A DNA stretch of 64,000 nt, taken from contig CACPCG010000002.1 in the NCBI GenBank assembly GCA_902632305.1, positions 1 through 64,000 on the forward strand, written 5' to 3'. Positions 39,828 through 49,339 of this stretch are shown here, piece after piece. Below the pieces are notes generated by a model that was given only the letters and a program-made list of their open reading frames with translations, was not told where the DNA came from and ran no database searches. Position 1 is the stretch's first letter, and each line of letters starts with the position of its first letter. A program made the position numbers and the translations under genes. Origin of the DNA: an uncultured Gammaproteobacteria bacterium (GTDB lineage: Bacteria; Pseudomonadota; Gammaproteobacteria; GCA-002705445; GCA-002716945).

Positions 39828-40790
39828 GTGAAAGTACCGCAATTGAAAGATAATATATACAAAAAACCTCGACATTTGATTCAAGTTGTTGGAAGAAGAA
39901 CGGGAATAAGTTCAGATGTAATAAGAGCTTGGGAGAGACGCTATGGTGCGGTTGTATCGAATCGCACTGATACGAATAGACGACTTTACACAGACGCAGA
40001 TATTGAAAAACTTACATTGTTAAAGCGAGCAATCAATGCGGGTAGACGGATTGGTGATATTGCTAGCTTATCTTATGATGATCTCTTTGAACTCGTGATG
40101 GGTGACGAATCTAATAGCGCAAGATCTTATGCGAGGCCAAGCACGGGAACTGTAATGGAGTTATTTGATGAGTCAATCAATGCGATTAATGAAATGGATT
40201 CAAGCAGATTAAGTACAGCACTATCGAACGGAGTAGCAATGCTGAGTACAACTGACTTTATGTTAGAATTTTTAAAACCACTTCATGCGCACATTAATGA
40301 CGAGTGTGCTAGAGGGTCTCTGAGATATATTCAAGAAAAATTTGCCAAATTATGTATAAGAAACTGTCTGTCTAATTTATCAGTGACTCTTCGCTCTGCT
40401 AAAGATGATGGGCCAAAAATGATAATAGGTTCTCTAACATCAGAGTATGAAAATCTAGATACCATGATGCATATAATAGTTGCTCAGAATATTGGTTGGG
40501 ACGTTACGTATGTTGGGAATGGAGTTCCCCATGATGAACTTATCTTTATGGCTAATAAAGTCAAAGCTAGAGCTATGGTCATTGCTCTGAATCTACCGAG
40601 AGATATTGCACGTAAAACACATGAAATAAAAACCATTAAAGAAACCGCGGAACAAAAAGATAACATTGTTTTGATTGGAAAAGAAACCTCAAATTATCGT
40701 CAGCTTGCGGATGATGTTAGAGCGATTATTTCTGGAGATCTTAGTTCGTTTAGACTAACCATGGAAAGATTGTACGGTCTAATTCGATAA
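39828..40790 (+). CDS. MerR-family regulator with B12-binding-like domain (LitR/CarH type), cobalamin residues lost
   Basis: 320 aa. Winged-helix MerR domain (about 15-85) with the signature IRAWERRYG and NRRLYTDADIEKLTLLKRA. Then a helical domain (105-185) and a Rossmann-like B12-binding fold (195-315, GWDVTYVGNGVPHDELI). CarH/LitR proteins bind adenosylcobalamin through W-x9-EH in the helical domain and E-x-H-x-x-G in the Rossmann domain. Here the same places read Cys160, Glu170-Lys171 and Glu206-Tyr-Glu208-Asn-Leu-Asp211, so the Trp and both His are gone. It probably works without B12, as some paralogues do. The start is GTG 39828. Its 3' end overlaps valS (convergent) by 12 bases. Target genes are unknown; the divergent small RNA is the nearest candidate. 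Confidence 0.8.
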   Translation: MKVPQLKDNIYKKPRHLIQVVGRRTGISSDVIRAWERRYGAVVSNRTDTNRRLYTDADIEKLTLLKRAINAGRRIGDIASLSYDDLFELVMGDESNSARSYARPSTGTVMELFDESINAINEMDSSRLSTALSNGVAMLSTTDFMLEFLKPLHAHINDECARGSLRYIQEKFAKLCIRNCLSNLSVTLRSAKDDGPKMIIGSLTSEYENLDTMMHIIVAQNIGWDVTYVGNGVPHDELIFMANKVKARAMVIALNLPRDIARKTHEIKTIKETAEQKDNIVLIGKETSNYRQLADDVRAIISGDLSSFRLTMERLYGLIR

Positions 40791-43517
40791 TGATTCTAGT
40801 AAGTTGTTTATTGATTGAATTTCTTCCGTCAAATTTTCTCTTTTTATTGTATTCTCTTTAATAATATCTGATGGCGCCCTCTCAATGAAATTCTTGTTTT
40901 GAAGCTTTGAATTAATTTTCTTGAGACCTTCATTTAACTCAGCTAATCTTTTTTTAAGCCTATCTCTTTGGGACTTTTTATCAATAGAGTTATCTGTGTG
41001 AATAAATATTTTAATATTCTTCAATGTAATAGTTGCTGCATCAGAAATAGTATCATTGTTTTGACTAATATTTATCTTTGAAACTTTAGCTAAATTCATA
41101 ATTAATTTTTGATTTTTATCAATAGTTTTAATTAAATCATTATCTTCAGCGAAGATCGTAATAATCAAGATACTTTTTGGGTGAATATTTAAATCACTTC
41201 TTGTTTTTCTGATTCCATTAATTATCTCTTTGACTGTTAATATACCTTGAATCAGATTATTGTCATGGAAAACCTTTTGCTGTGAAGGAAATTTTGAATT
41301 CATCAAAATTGGTTGACTTGTATAATTTTTTTTGTGTAACTCAGACCAAATTTCTTCAGATATATACGGTATAATTGGATGGCAGAGCTTAAGTATAATT
41401 TTTAGTGTATAAACAAGAAAATTGTTTGTCTTATCCTTGTTGTCTGAGTTCTTTGCTATTTCAAGAAACCAGTCACAATATTCATACCAAATAAACGAAT
41501 ATAATCCAGACGCCATTAGATCAAAACGATAATTGGAGCACTGTTTTTTATAATCAGTAACTAAATCATCTATTTTTATCATTAAAAATTTCTCATAATC
41601 AGATAAATCGTCAAATGCTATTTTAGAATCGTATTTTTGTTCTTTAGTCGTAATAAAGACAAATCTTGATGCATTCCATAATTTGTTACAAAAATTTCTA
41701 TATCCCTCTATTCTTTGAAGATCGAAATTTATATCTCTACCCGTTGATGCAAGTGCACAGAAACAAAATCTCAAAGCATCTGCACCATAAGATTGAATAC
41801 CATTTGGAAACTCACTCAAAGTCTTTTGCTCTATTTGTTTTTTTAGTTTAGGCTGAACAAGACCGACTGTTCTTTTCTCAATTAAATCATTTAGCTTTAT
41901 GCCATCTATTATATCAATTGGATCTATAACATTTCCGATTGACTTAGACATTTTTTTCCCCTCTGAGTCTCTGACCAAGCCATGAATATAGATTGATTTG
42001 AATGGCACTTTATTCATAAATTTCAATCCCATCATCATCATTCTTGCAACCCAAAAAAAGATAATGTCAAACCCTGTAACTAATACACTAGTCGGGTAAT
42101 ATTTTTTAAGTTCATTAGTCTCTTCAGGCCACCCTAGTGTTGTAAATGGCCAAAGTGAAGAAGAGAACCATGTATCTAGAACATCATTATCTTGTTTTAA
42201 GATACTTGTCTTATCAAGATTATATTTTTTCCTTACATCACTCTCATCATTTCCGACATAAACTTTACCCTCATTGTCATACCACGCCGGTATTCGATGG
42301 CCCCACCAAATTTGTCTACTAATACACCAGTCTTCTATATTATTTAACCAATTAAAATAAATTTTTTCCCAGTTTTTTGGTATGACTTTTGTTGAGGAAT
42401 TCTCAACTGCAGTGATAGCTGGTTTGACTAAATTTTTCATTCTCATAAACCACTGATTTGTAATAAGAGGTTCAACTGTTTCACCCGATCTCTCTCCAAT
42501 CGGTATTGTTGTCTTGTAATCCTCTATTTTATCAATAAGATTAAGTCCTTTTAGATAATCAACTATTGATTCTCTAGACGAATGGATATTTTTACCTTGA
42601 AATTTTTCTGAAACATTTTCATTAAGCGTCCCGTCTTTATTTAAAATATTAATTATTTCTAGGCCATGTTTTTTACCCAGCTCATAATCATTAAAGTCGT
42701 GTCCTGGAGTAATTTTTACGCAACCTGTTCCAAAGTCTTCATCAATTGATTCATCGGTGATAATGGGAATACTCCGGTTTATTATGGGAATTGTTACAGT
42801 TTTTTTGATAATGTTTTGATATCTTTTATCATTTGGATTAATACATATAGCTACATCACCAAATAATGTCTCAGGTCTCGTTGTTGCTACGATAACGAAT
42901 TGATTTGTATTAGTAATAGGATATTTCAAATAATATAATTTTCCATTTTTTTCAATGTTTGTTACCTCTAAATCTGAAATTGCAGATTGTAATTTAATAT
43001 CCCAATTAATTAGTCTTTTACCTCTATATATTGTCTTTTCCTCATAAAGTTTTATAAAAACATCTTTAACTGCTCTACTCAGGCCCTCATCCATAGTAAA
43101 TCTATTTCTAGTCCAATCAGCAGATGAGCCAAGACGTTTAGTTTGATTGATAATAGTATTACCAGATTGCTCTTTCCACTTCCATATTTCATCAATCAGT
43201 TTTTCCCTGCCAATATCATATCTGGTAAGATTTTCTCTCTTGAGATTATTTTCAACTACTAATTGGGTAGCGATACCAGCATGGTCTGTCCCAGGTTGCC
43301 ATAATACACTTTTGCCTAACATACGATTATATCTAATCAAGATATCAATAATAGTGTGTTGAAATGCATGACCCATATGTAATGTCCCCGTTACGTTTGG
43401 AGGTGGCAATACAATTGAATAATTAGTTTTTAGGTTTTTTGGAGAGAAGCAATCATTATTCTCCCACTTTTTATAGATCGAATTTTCAATATCTTTTGGG
43501 GAGTATTTAACATCCAT
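40779..43517 (-). CDS. valS: Valyl-tRNA synthetase
   Basis: Class I aminoacyl-tRNA synthetase charging tRNA-Val. 912 aa: HMGH (about 47-50) and KMSKS signature motifs, editing (CP1) domain with TTRPETLFGDVA, anticodon-binding domain, and a C-terminal coiled-coil arm (last ~65 residues). Its ATG overlaps the holC stop as TAATG. The valS-holC-pepA run is the usual gammaproteobacterial cluster. Its end overlaps the MerR-family gene on the other strand. Confidence 0.97.
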   Translation of the reverse strand: MDVKYSPKDIENSIYKKWENNDCFSPKNLKTNYSIVLPPPNVTGTLHMGHAFQHTIIDILIRYNRMLGKSVLWQPGTDHAGIATQLVVENNLKRENLTRYDIGREKLIDEIWKWKEQSGNTIINQTKRLGSSADWTRNRFTMDEGLSRAVKDVFIKLYEEKTIYRGKRLINWDIKLQSAISDLEVTNIEKNGKLYYLKYPITNTNQFVIVATTRPETLFGDVAICINPNDKRYQNIIKKTVTIPIINRSIPIITDESIDEDFGTGCVKITPGHDFNDYELGKKHGLEIINILNKDGTLNENVSEKFQGKNIHSSRESIVDYLKGLNLIDKIEDYKTTIPIGERSGETVEPLITNQWFMRMKNLVKPAITAVENSSTKVIPKNWEKIYFNWLNNIEDWCISRQIWWGHRIPAWYDNEGKVYVGNDESDVRKKYNLDKTSILKQDNDVLDTWFSSSLWPFTTLGWPEETNELKKYYPTSVLVTGFDIIFFWVARMMMMGLKFMNKVPFKSIYIHGLVRDSEGKKMSKSIGNVIDPIDIIDGIKLNDLIEKRTVGLVQPKLKKQIEQKTLSEFPNGIQSYGADALRFCFCALASTGRDINFDLQRIEGYRNFCNKLWNASRFVFITTKEQKYDSKIAFDDLSDYEKFLMIKIDDLVTDYKKQCSNYRFDLMASGLYSFIWYEYCDWFLEIAKNSDNKDKTNNFLVYTLKIILKLCHPIIPYISEEIWSELHKKNYTSQPILMNSKFPSQQKVFHDNNLIQGILTVKEIINGIRKTRSDLNIHPKSILIITIFAEDNDLIKTIDKNQKLIMNLAKVSKINISQNNDTISDAATITLKNIKIFIHTDNSIDKKSQRDRLKKRLAELNEGLKKINSKLQNKNFIERAPSDIIKENTIKRENLTEEIQSINNLLESLSN

Positions 43518-43939
43518 TATAAGTTCTCGTATGAAATATCAATATCCATCTTTTGATAGTATTTATATTTCTTTCTCGCCAATTTTTTTTGTTCTTCATC
43601 AGATGTTACTAACTCTATATATATTTTATCATCCCCAGTATCATCTAAGTAATTATTTGTGAGATTTAAAATGACATCAAACTCACTCAATTTCATAACT
43701 TCACCGTTAAAAATCACTACATTACAATTCTCATCAATTTCATCATATCTGCAATGAGGAACAAAACTCGTTTGCTCGAAAGTCCACAATCTTTCATCTA
43801 TAATCTCCAAAAGATCTTTTTTCTCTGTATTAACGGCTATTTTTAGGTTCTGCTTATAGTATTTTTTTATAATCTTACATATGGACTTTGTAGTATCTTC
43901 GGAATCTTGGAGGTTGAAAAAATGAATTTTGTTTATCAA
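43517..43939 (-). CDS. holC: DNA polymerase III chi subunit
   Basis: Links the clamp loader to single-stranded DNA-binding protein. 140 aa, weakly conserved, but the family layout is seen: IHFFNLQDSEDTTKSICKIIKKYY, ERLWTFEQTSFVPHCRYDE, a strand with VVIFNG, and the C-terminal KKLARKKYKYYQKM. The TTG start lies four bases after the pepA stop. Position between pepA and valS supports the call. Confidence 0.85.
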   Translation of the reverse strand: MINKIHFFNLQDSEDTTKSICKIIKKYYKQNLKIAVNTEKKDLLEIIDERLWTFEQTSFVPHCRYDEIDENCNVVIFNGEVMKLSEFDVILNLTNNYLDDTGDDKIYIELVTSDEEQKKLARKKYKYYQKMDIDISYENL

Positions 43940-43943
43940 TTTG

Positions 43944-45407
43944 TTAATTTGATCTAATGAAATCTATTATTAGACTGACTGGTCTCCCTGTTGATCCTTT
44001 ATTTATTCCAACATCCCATGCTGTCCCAGCAATATCTAAGTGAGCCCATTTTATATCATCAGTAAACTTAGCTAAAAAAGCAGCTGCAGTAATTGCCCCG
44101 CCGTATCTTCCGCCAATATTTTGAATATCCGCAAAATTTGTTTTTAGTTCATCAAAATAATCGTCATAAAGTGGTAATTGCCAGACTCTATCACCAGTTT
44201 TGTCGGCAGATTTTTTAATCATATCAGCTAATTGCTCATCATTACTGAATAAACCACTAGGATACTTACCTAAGCCTACTAGACATGCTCCAGTGAGAGT
44301 TGCCATATCGATTAAATATCTTGGTTTATATTTTTTTGTGTATGTAATTGCATCACATAAAACTAGTCTACCTTCAGCATCAGTATTCAATATTTCAACA
44401 GTAATACCTGACATTGTTTTGACTACATCACCAGGCCTACTAGCTTGACTACCTGGCATATTTTCAGCACAAGTAATTACACCAATCACATTTGTTTTTA
44501 CTCTCATTTCTACACATGCTCTCATTACGCCAATAACTGTTCCAGCACCAGACATATCATATTTCATTTCATCCATATTAGGAGAAGGCTTAAGAGAGAT
44601 TCCGCCTGTATCGAAAGTAATGCCTTTCCCAACTATTGCAATTGGTTTTTTTGATTTCACTGGAGTATGTTCCATGATAACGATTTTTCCTGGTTGTTTA
44701 CTTCCTCTGGATACAGATAAAAACGCTCCCATCCCATGTTTTTTCATTTCAGCTTCTTCTAGAATTTTTATTTTAAGTGAGGGAAACTCCTTTTTAAGTT
44801 TTTTGACAGTATTTGCCAAAAAAGTTGGATTGCAAATATTGGGTGGTGTATTGCCAAGTTCTTTAGCTAGGCTAATACCATTTGAAATAGATTTTGAGGT
44901 TTTCAATATCTGTGAAAACTTTGATGAAGTTAATTTAATTTTGGAAATTATATTACAAATTTTTAACTTATATGTATCCGGTTTAGATTTATAGTTATAT
45001 TTATACTTGGAAGCATGCATTGTGGTAATTATTAGTTCGAGAGAAGATTCCTCAGACTTCCTTTCAATTAAATTATCAACATTTATCGATAAGGACTGCA
45101 TATTGGTCTTCAGAATTTTTTTTGTTATCGACGTTAATACATTTTTTAAAATAACCGGGCCAAATTTTCTCTTTTCCCCAAGACCAAATAGTATTATTTG
45201 AATCTGTGAGCCAGTATTGTCAAATGTTCTATGATCTCCTATATTTCCTGAGAAATTGCATTTTTTCATAACATTTCGAATTTTACTCAATGAATTTCTC
45301 GATAAGAAATTATTCTTTTCGTCAATTTTAAGATCTGAAAAAACCCCTATAAGATGAACATCAGGCTCATCAATATTTGACGTATTAGTTGCATATTTGA
45401 AATTCAT
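43944..45407 (-). CDS. pepA: Leucyl aminopeptidase (M17 family)
   Basis: Two-zinc (or Mn) hexameric aminopeptidase; in E. coli it is also the XerCD accessory DNA-binding protein. 487 aa. Metal and catalytic residues are in VGKGITFDTGGISLKP, MKYDMSGAGTV and the signature NTDAEGRLVLCDA. ATG 45407 is preferred because GAGAG lies eight bases upstream; an ATG at 45428 is in frame but overlaps the probable promoter. Divergent from lptF with a 79-base gap. Confidence 0.95.
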   Translation of the reverse strand: MNFKYATNTSNIDEPDVHLIGVFSDLKIDEKNNFLSRNSLSKIRNVMKKCNFSGNIGDHRTFDNTGSQIQIILFGLGEKRKFGPVILKNVLTSITKKILKTNMQSLSINVDNLIERKSEESSLELIITTMHASKYKYNYKSKPDTYKLKICNIISKIKLTSSKFSQILKTSKSISNGISLAKELGNTPPNICNPTFLANTVKKLKKEFPSLKIKILEEAEMKKHGMGAFLSVSRGSKQPGKIVIMEHTPVKSKKPIAIVGKGITFDTGGISLKPSPNMDEMKYDMSGAGTVIGVMRACVEMRVKTNVIGVITCAENMPGSQASRPGDVVKTMSGITVEILNTDAEGRLVLCDAITYTKKYKPRYLIDMATLTGACLVGLGKYPSGLFSNDEQLADMIKKSADKTGDRVWQLPLYDDYFDELKTNFADIQNIGGRYGGAITAAAFLAKFTDDIKWAHLDIAGTAWDVGINKGSTGRPVSLIIDFIRSN

Positions 45408-45443
45408 AATTTCGTCTCTCAAAATCATTTAGCATACACTAGA

Positions 45444-45472
45444 TTAACATTTTTTTAAAATCTTGTTAGAAT
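45444..45472 (+). promoter_or_regulatory. lptF promoter (TTAACA-17-TAGAAT)
   Basis: TTAACA at 45444-45449, 17 bases, TAGAAT at 45467-45472; the start is predicted near 45479, only about eight bases before the lptF ATG, leaving no room for a Shine-Dalgarno. Confidence 0.55.
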
Positions 45473-45486
45473 TAGATACATAAATA

Positions 45487-46560
45487 ATGAGAATTCTTCA
45501 TAAATATCTTATTTTAGAGATTACTAAAACGTCATTTTCGGTATTAGCTATTTTTCTTATAATTTTGACTGCGAATACTATGCTAAGGTTAATAGAGGAG
45601 GCGTCTATTGGTAATTTCCCTTCATATTTGCTTTTCCCCTTGATAGTGATTAAAATAACCCAGTATTCTATTTACCTTATACCTATAAGCTTATTTCTCG
45701 GAATAGTCTTGTCTTTTGGAAGACTTTATAGTGGAAATGAAATGGCGGTAATTTCCTCTTCTGGGCAATCACCTTTCGATTTTGGTAAAATCTTATCGAA
45801 AGTAGTTATACCTGCGTCATTAGTAGTTGCTTTTTTTTCATTATATATAACTCCATCAGCGACAGAGTACAGATACAAAATTGAACATAAACTTAATACA
45901 GAAGAGAGGATTGAAGAAATAAATCCTGGAAGATTTACATCATCACAGAGTGGGAATGCAACATTTTTTGTTGAAAAATATAATCAAGGAAAACTCAATA
46001 ATATATTTTTTAGTTCAAACGGGAATAGAGCGGAGGCGATAGAAAACTCTCATTCTGCTAAATACATTTTAGATGAACAAAATAGGAAGTATATCCTTCT
46101 TGAAGATGGAGTTATAAGCGAAATTATCCCACCTACATATATTTCTACAAGAAGGACTGAATATAAAGAGCACGGAGTTCAGCTTGGACAAGATATTCCT
46201 AAATTTTTGAACAGAAAATACGATGCCAAAGGCAATATAGAGTTATTTCTCGATAATACTAGAGAGGCGTCAGCAGAATTACAATCAAGACTACTTTTAC
46301 CTTTTGCAACATTACTTTTAGGATTTGTTGCCTTTCCTCTAAGCCATACTCCACCTAGACAGGGGAGATATAATAAAATCTTTCTTGCTTCATTGATTTA
46401 TTTTACTTACTTTATCCTTATTTCGATAACAGAAAAACTATACTTACTGAATCATACCCCAGCATTCCTTGGTATGTGGTGGATACATGTGCTGGCATTT
46501 TTCCTTGTTCTTTTCTTGTATAAGAGAGATATGACAACTATAAGAGGCGTAGCGAAGTGA
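45487..46560 (+). CDS. lptF: LPS export permease LptF
   Basis: Inner-membrane half of the LptB2FG ABC transporter that extracts LPS from the inner membrane. 357 aa with the family layout: three N-terminal helices (about 15-120), a periplasmic beta-jellyroll (about 130-260), three C-terminal helices (270-350). The conserved NEMAVISSSGQSPF coupling-helix segment is visible. It overlaps lptG by four bases (GTGA). Confidence 0.94.
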   Translation: MRILHKYLILEITKTSFSVLAIFLIILTANTMLRLIEEASIGNFPSYLLFPLIVIKITQYSIYLIPISLFLGIVLSFGRLYSGNEMAVISSSGQSPFDFGKILSKVVIPASLVVAFFSLYITPSATEYRYKIEHKLNTEERIEEINPGRFTSSQSGNATFFVEKYNQGKLNNIFFSSNGNRAEAIENSHSAKYILDEQNRKYILLEDGVISEIIPPTYISTRRTEYKEHGVQLGQDIPKFLNRKYDAKGNIELFLDNTREASAELQSRLLLPFATLLLGFVAFPLSHTPPRQGRYNKIFLASLIYFTYFILISITEKLYLLNHTPAFLGMWWIHVLAFFLVLFLYKRDMTTIRGVAK

Positions 46561-47627
46561 TTATATATTTATATTTATTGAAAAGATTTTTACACGGGCT
46601 TTTTATAAGCTTAGTTGTTTTGATATCAATTGAAATATTTTTTTCGTTTACCGCTGAACTCAAATATCTTGACGAGGGTGATTATGATTTGATGAGTATT
46701 GTTGAGTATATTATATTGAGCATCCCAAGAAGCATACAAATTATGTTTCCGTATGCAGTCTTGATAGGCACACTTTTATCTCTGGGATCTATGGCTTCAG
46801 ATATGGAATTTGTCGCTATGCAGTCAGCGGGTATGTCAGTTAAGAAAATAATCTATATCGTTCTTTTTCAGGTATTCATTATTTCATCTCTCTTTTATAT
46901 TATAACTGATTTTACCGTTCCACGTTTTAGCAGTATCGCAGAGAAAGAGAGAAACCTTGCTTTGAAGAGGCAGACCATCTACCAGAAAAACGGTATTTGG
47001 TTTAAGAATGGAAATTCTTTTATTAAAATAAATGAAATATATCCCGATAACTCAATACGAGGAATAACTGTTTATGATTATGACAATAATGAACTCAGTT
47101 TTGTGAGATATATTCAATCAGCAAAGTTTTTAGAAGATAAATGGGAGTTGGTTGATGTTCTTAGTATTGACTTGACAAAAAAACCTATCTCTAAATCAAG
47201 GAAAAGTAGGGAAATTTCTGATAATTTAATAGATATAAACTTGCTTAGCATTAAAACAGATAAATCATATAGTCTAAGATTCAAAGACGTAAAAAAGAAT
47301 ATTGAGTATCTCTCAGTGAATAATTTAGACGCAAGTATACAGAAGAAGATTTACTGGGATAAACTTCTCAAGCCGATTTCAACCGTGATTATGTTATTTT
47401 TAGCCATGCCTTTCATCTTTGGAAGAATGAGAGCGACTAATGCCAGTAAAAGAATAGTAATAGGACTCTTCATAGGTATATCGTTTTTCATCGCATCATC
47501 AATTCTTCCAAATCTGGGGATTTTAATAGGCTTAAACCCATTTATTAATGCTATTCTACCGCTAATCATTTTCTTGTATTTAGGAAAGTTTATTTTTGAT
47601 TTTCAAGTAGAGTCAGGATTACGTTAA
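46557..47627 (+). CDS. lptG: LPS export permease LptG
   Basis: Partner of LptF. 356 aa with the same six-helix plus periplasmic jellyroll layout; coupling segment ASDMEFVAMQSAGMSVKKI. The start is GTG 46557 overlapping the lptF stop. It converges on the RDD gene; the two stop codons share bases in TTAA at 47624-47627. Confidence 0.94.
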   Translation: MIIYLYLLKRFLHGLFISLVVLISIEIFFSFTAELKYLDEGDYDLMSIVEYIILSIPRSIQIMFPYAVLIGTLLSLGSMASDMEFVAMQSAGMSVKKIIYIVLFQVFIISSLFYIITDFTVPRFSSIAEKERNLALKRQTIYQKNGIWFKNGNSFIKINEIYPDNSIRGITVYDYDNNELSFVRYIQSAKFLEDKWELVDVLSIDLTKKPISKSRKSREISDNLIDINLLSIKTDKSYSLRFKDVKKNIEYLSVNNLDASIQKKIYWDKLLKPISTVIMLFLAMPFIFGRMRATNASKRIVIGLFIGISFFIASSILPNLGILIGLNPFINAILPLIIFLYLGKFIFDFQVESGLR

Positions 47628-48025
47628 CTTGACTTAGATATTAATTGGGTCTTGGATATTACATCATGGAGTGACTTCTTACTAAAGATTAGTAAAATAT
47701 GTCCACCTAAGCATGAAACAAGTATTCTCATAAAACATTGAGTGAGTGTAATATTAGAGTCACCAGATGAATTCTTTATGTATACTTTCCAACTCTTCAT
47801 TCCAAGTGTTTGTTTATGATTTCTCCAAAACCATGAATAATATGCAAATATAACTATAAATAGGAGATATTGATAGATCAAACTTACGATTACTCCCTCT
47901 CCGCCAGTGAAATATATAAAAGGAAACGATAGAAACCAGAGAATAGAAAAAACCAATAGCCAATCATAGAAACAAACTATCAGCACTTTAAAAAAACCTA
48001 CACTCTTATAATCATCACTACTCAT
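47624..48025 (-). CDS. RDD-family membrane protein
   Basis: 133 aa with the RDD-domain pattern: a first helix with YDWLLVFSILWFLSFPFIYF, a second (YQYLLFIVIFAYYSWFWRNHKQTLGMKSWKVYI) with the hallmark QTLGMKxxK, and a third near the C-terminus. The family is often linked to ion or small-molecule transport, but the role is unknown. Arg-Asp-Asp itself reads FYDW here, so the eponymous residues are partly changed. Its ATG overlaps the moeA stop (ATGA). Confidence 0.8.
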   Translation of the reverse strand: MSSDDYKSVGFFKVLIVCFYDWLLVFSILWFLSFPFIYFTGGEGVIVSLIYQYLLFIVIFAYYSWFWRNHKQTLGMKSWKVYIKNSSGDSNITLTQCFMRILVSCLGGHILLIFSKKSLHDVISKTQLISKSS

Positions 48026-49275
48026 ATGTAATTTTGAAATGGAATTACCTCAACTATTGAATTGCTCTTAATACTTCTTACTTCAGAGGAAAGTCTTATG
48101 AAACAATTTGCTTTAAGTAATGATAACATGATATTGGAGCCTTGAAGACCTGAAGATTCAACAAAGTATTTCCCATTTTTTTCTGATAATATTGCTCTTT
48201 TGTATTCAGTTCTTCCTGGTTTCTTTCTTAGCTCAGTCTTAGTTATGGCTTTGATTATAATATTCGCACATTTCCTTTTTGACATGATTTTATTAATTGC
48301 AGGCATTACAAAAAGTTGAAAGGTAACTGCAGCCGATACTGGATTTCCTGGTAATCCAAAGAATAGGGAGTTCTTAATTTTCCCAAATGCTAAAGGTCTT
48401 CCTGGTTTAATTGAAATTTTCCAAAAATTCACCTTTCCGATCTCTTCGAGAGCATCTTTGATGAAATCTGCATCTCCAACTGAGACGCCACCAGTAGAAA
48501 TTATTATGTCAGAACTTTTCGCAGCATGAGTAAGTTTAGTCATAATAGCGCTTCTTTTGTCTTTTACAATACCTAGGTCCTTGATTTTAACAGGTAACTT
48601 TGACAACAGACCATGTAAAAGATATCTGTTACTATCATATATCTGTCCTAACTTTAATTTTCCTCCAGTTCTTATCAACTCATCACCAGTTGAGAAGAAA
48701 TTTACAATTGGCTTTCTTATAACTTTGACCTTTTCCACTCCAAGGGAAGATAATATTGAGATAGCCGAATAATTTATAGCATCTCCTTTTTTAAGGATTA
48801 TTTGGCCTTTTTTTATATCCTCTCCGATAAATCTGATATTCTGGTTTTTTTTTACATTTGTTGAGAAACAAATTAATTGATCATTTGTTTGAGTCATCTC
48901 CTTCATTATTACTGCATCAGAATTATCAGGCACTAGCGCACCTGTCATTACTCTTACGGTTTCATTTTTTTTAAGATTTTTATTGTAAGGTTTTCCAGCA
49001 AGCGAGGTTGCTATTTCAGTAAGTTTATAATTATTTTTCTTTAAGCCTGCTAAGTTAACTGCATAACCATCCATCGCAGAATTTTTAAAAGAGGGAATGC
49101 TTATTTCAGCCTTTATGTTAGACGCAGAAGACCTATTAACTGCATTCTTAATGTTAATAGTCTCGGTCTCTCTTATCGGCATAACAGATTTCACTATCTT
49201 GCTTATAGCTTGATTTTCATCTAAAGCATTAGGATCAAATTCATTTATACAGCTATCTTTATTATTATTTGGCAT
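48022..49275 (-). CDS. moeA: Molybdopterin molybdenumtransferase
   Basis: Inserts molybdate into adenylated molybdopterin in molybdenum-cofactor synthesis. 417 aa; PSFKNSAMDGYAV, RVMTGALVPDNSDAVI, FFSTGDEL, STGGVSVGDADFIKDAL and the KPGRPLAFG and FGLPGNPVSAAV motifs match the family in order. The C-terminal beta domain begins about residue 345. It implies at least one Mo enzyme elsewhere in the genome. Overlaps the RDD gene. Confidence 0.95.
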   Translation of the reverse strand: MPNNNKDSCINEFDPNALDENQAISKIVKSVMPIRETETINIKNAVNRSSASNIKAEISIPSFKNSAMDGYAVNLAGLKKNNYKLTEIATSLAGKPYNKNLKKNETVRVMTGALVPDNSDAVIMKEMTQTNDQLICFSTNVKKNQNIRFIGEDIKKGQIILKKGDAINYSAISILSSLGVEKVKVIRKPIVNFFSTGDELIRTGGKLKLGQIYDSNRYLLHGLLSKLPVKIKDLGIVKDKRSAIMTKLTHAAKSSDIIISTGGVSVGDADFIKDALEEIGKVNFWKISIKPGRPLAFGKIKNSLFFGLPGNPVSAAVTFQLFVMPAINKIMSKRKCANIIIKAITKTELRKKPGRTEYKRAILSEKNGKYFVESSGLQGSNIMLSLLKANCFIRLSSEVRSIKSNSIVEVIPFQNYI

Positions 49276-49339
49276 TATTTAAAAACATATTTTACTAAAA
49301 TATTATTTTCATAGTACAATTAGTTATATATAAAAGTAA

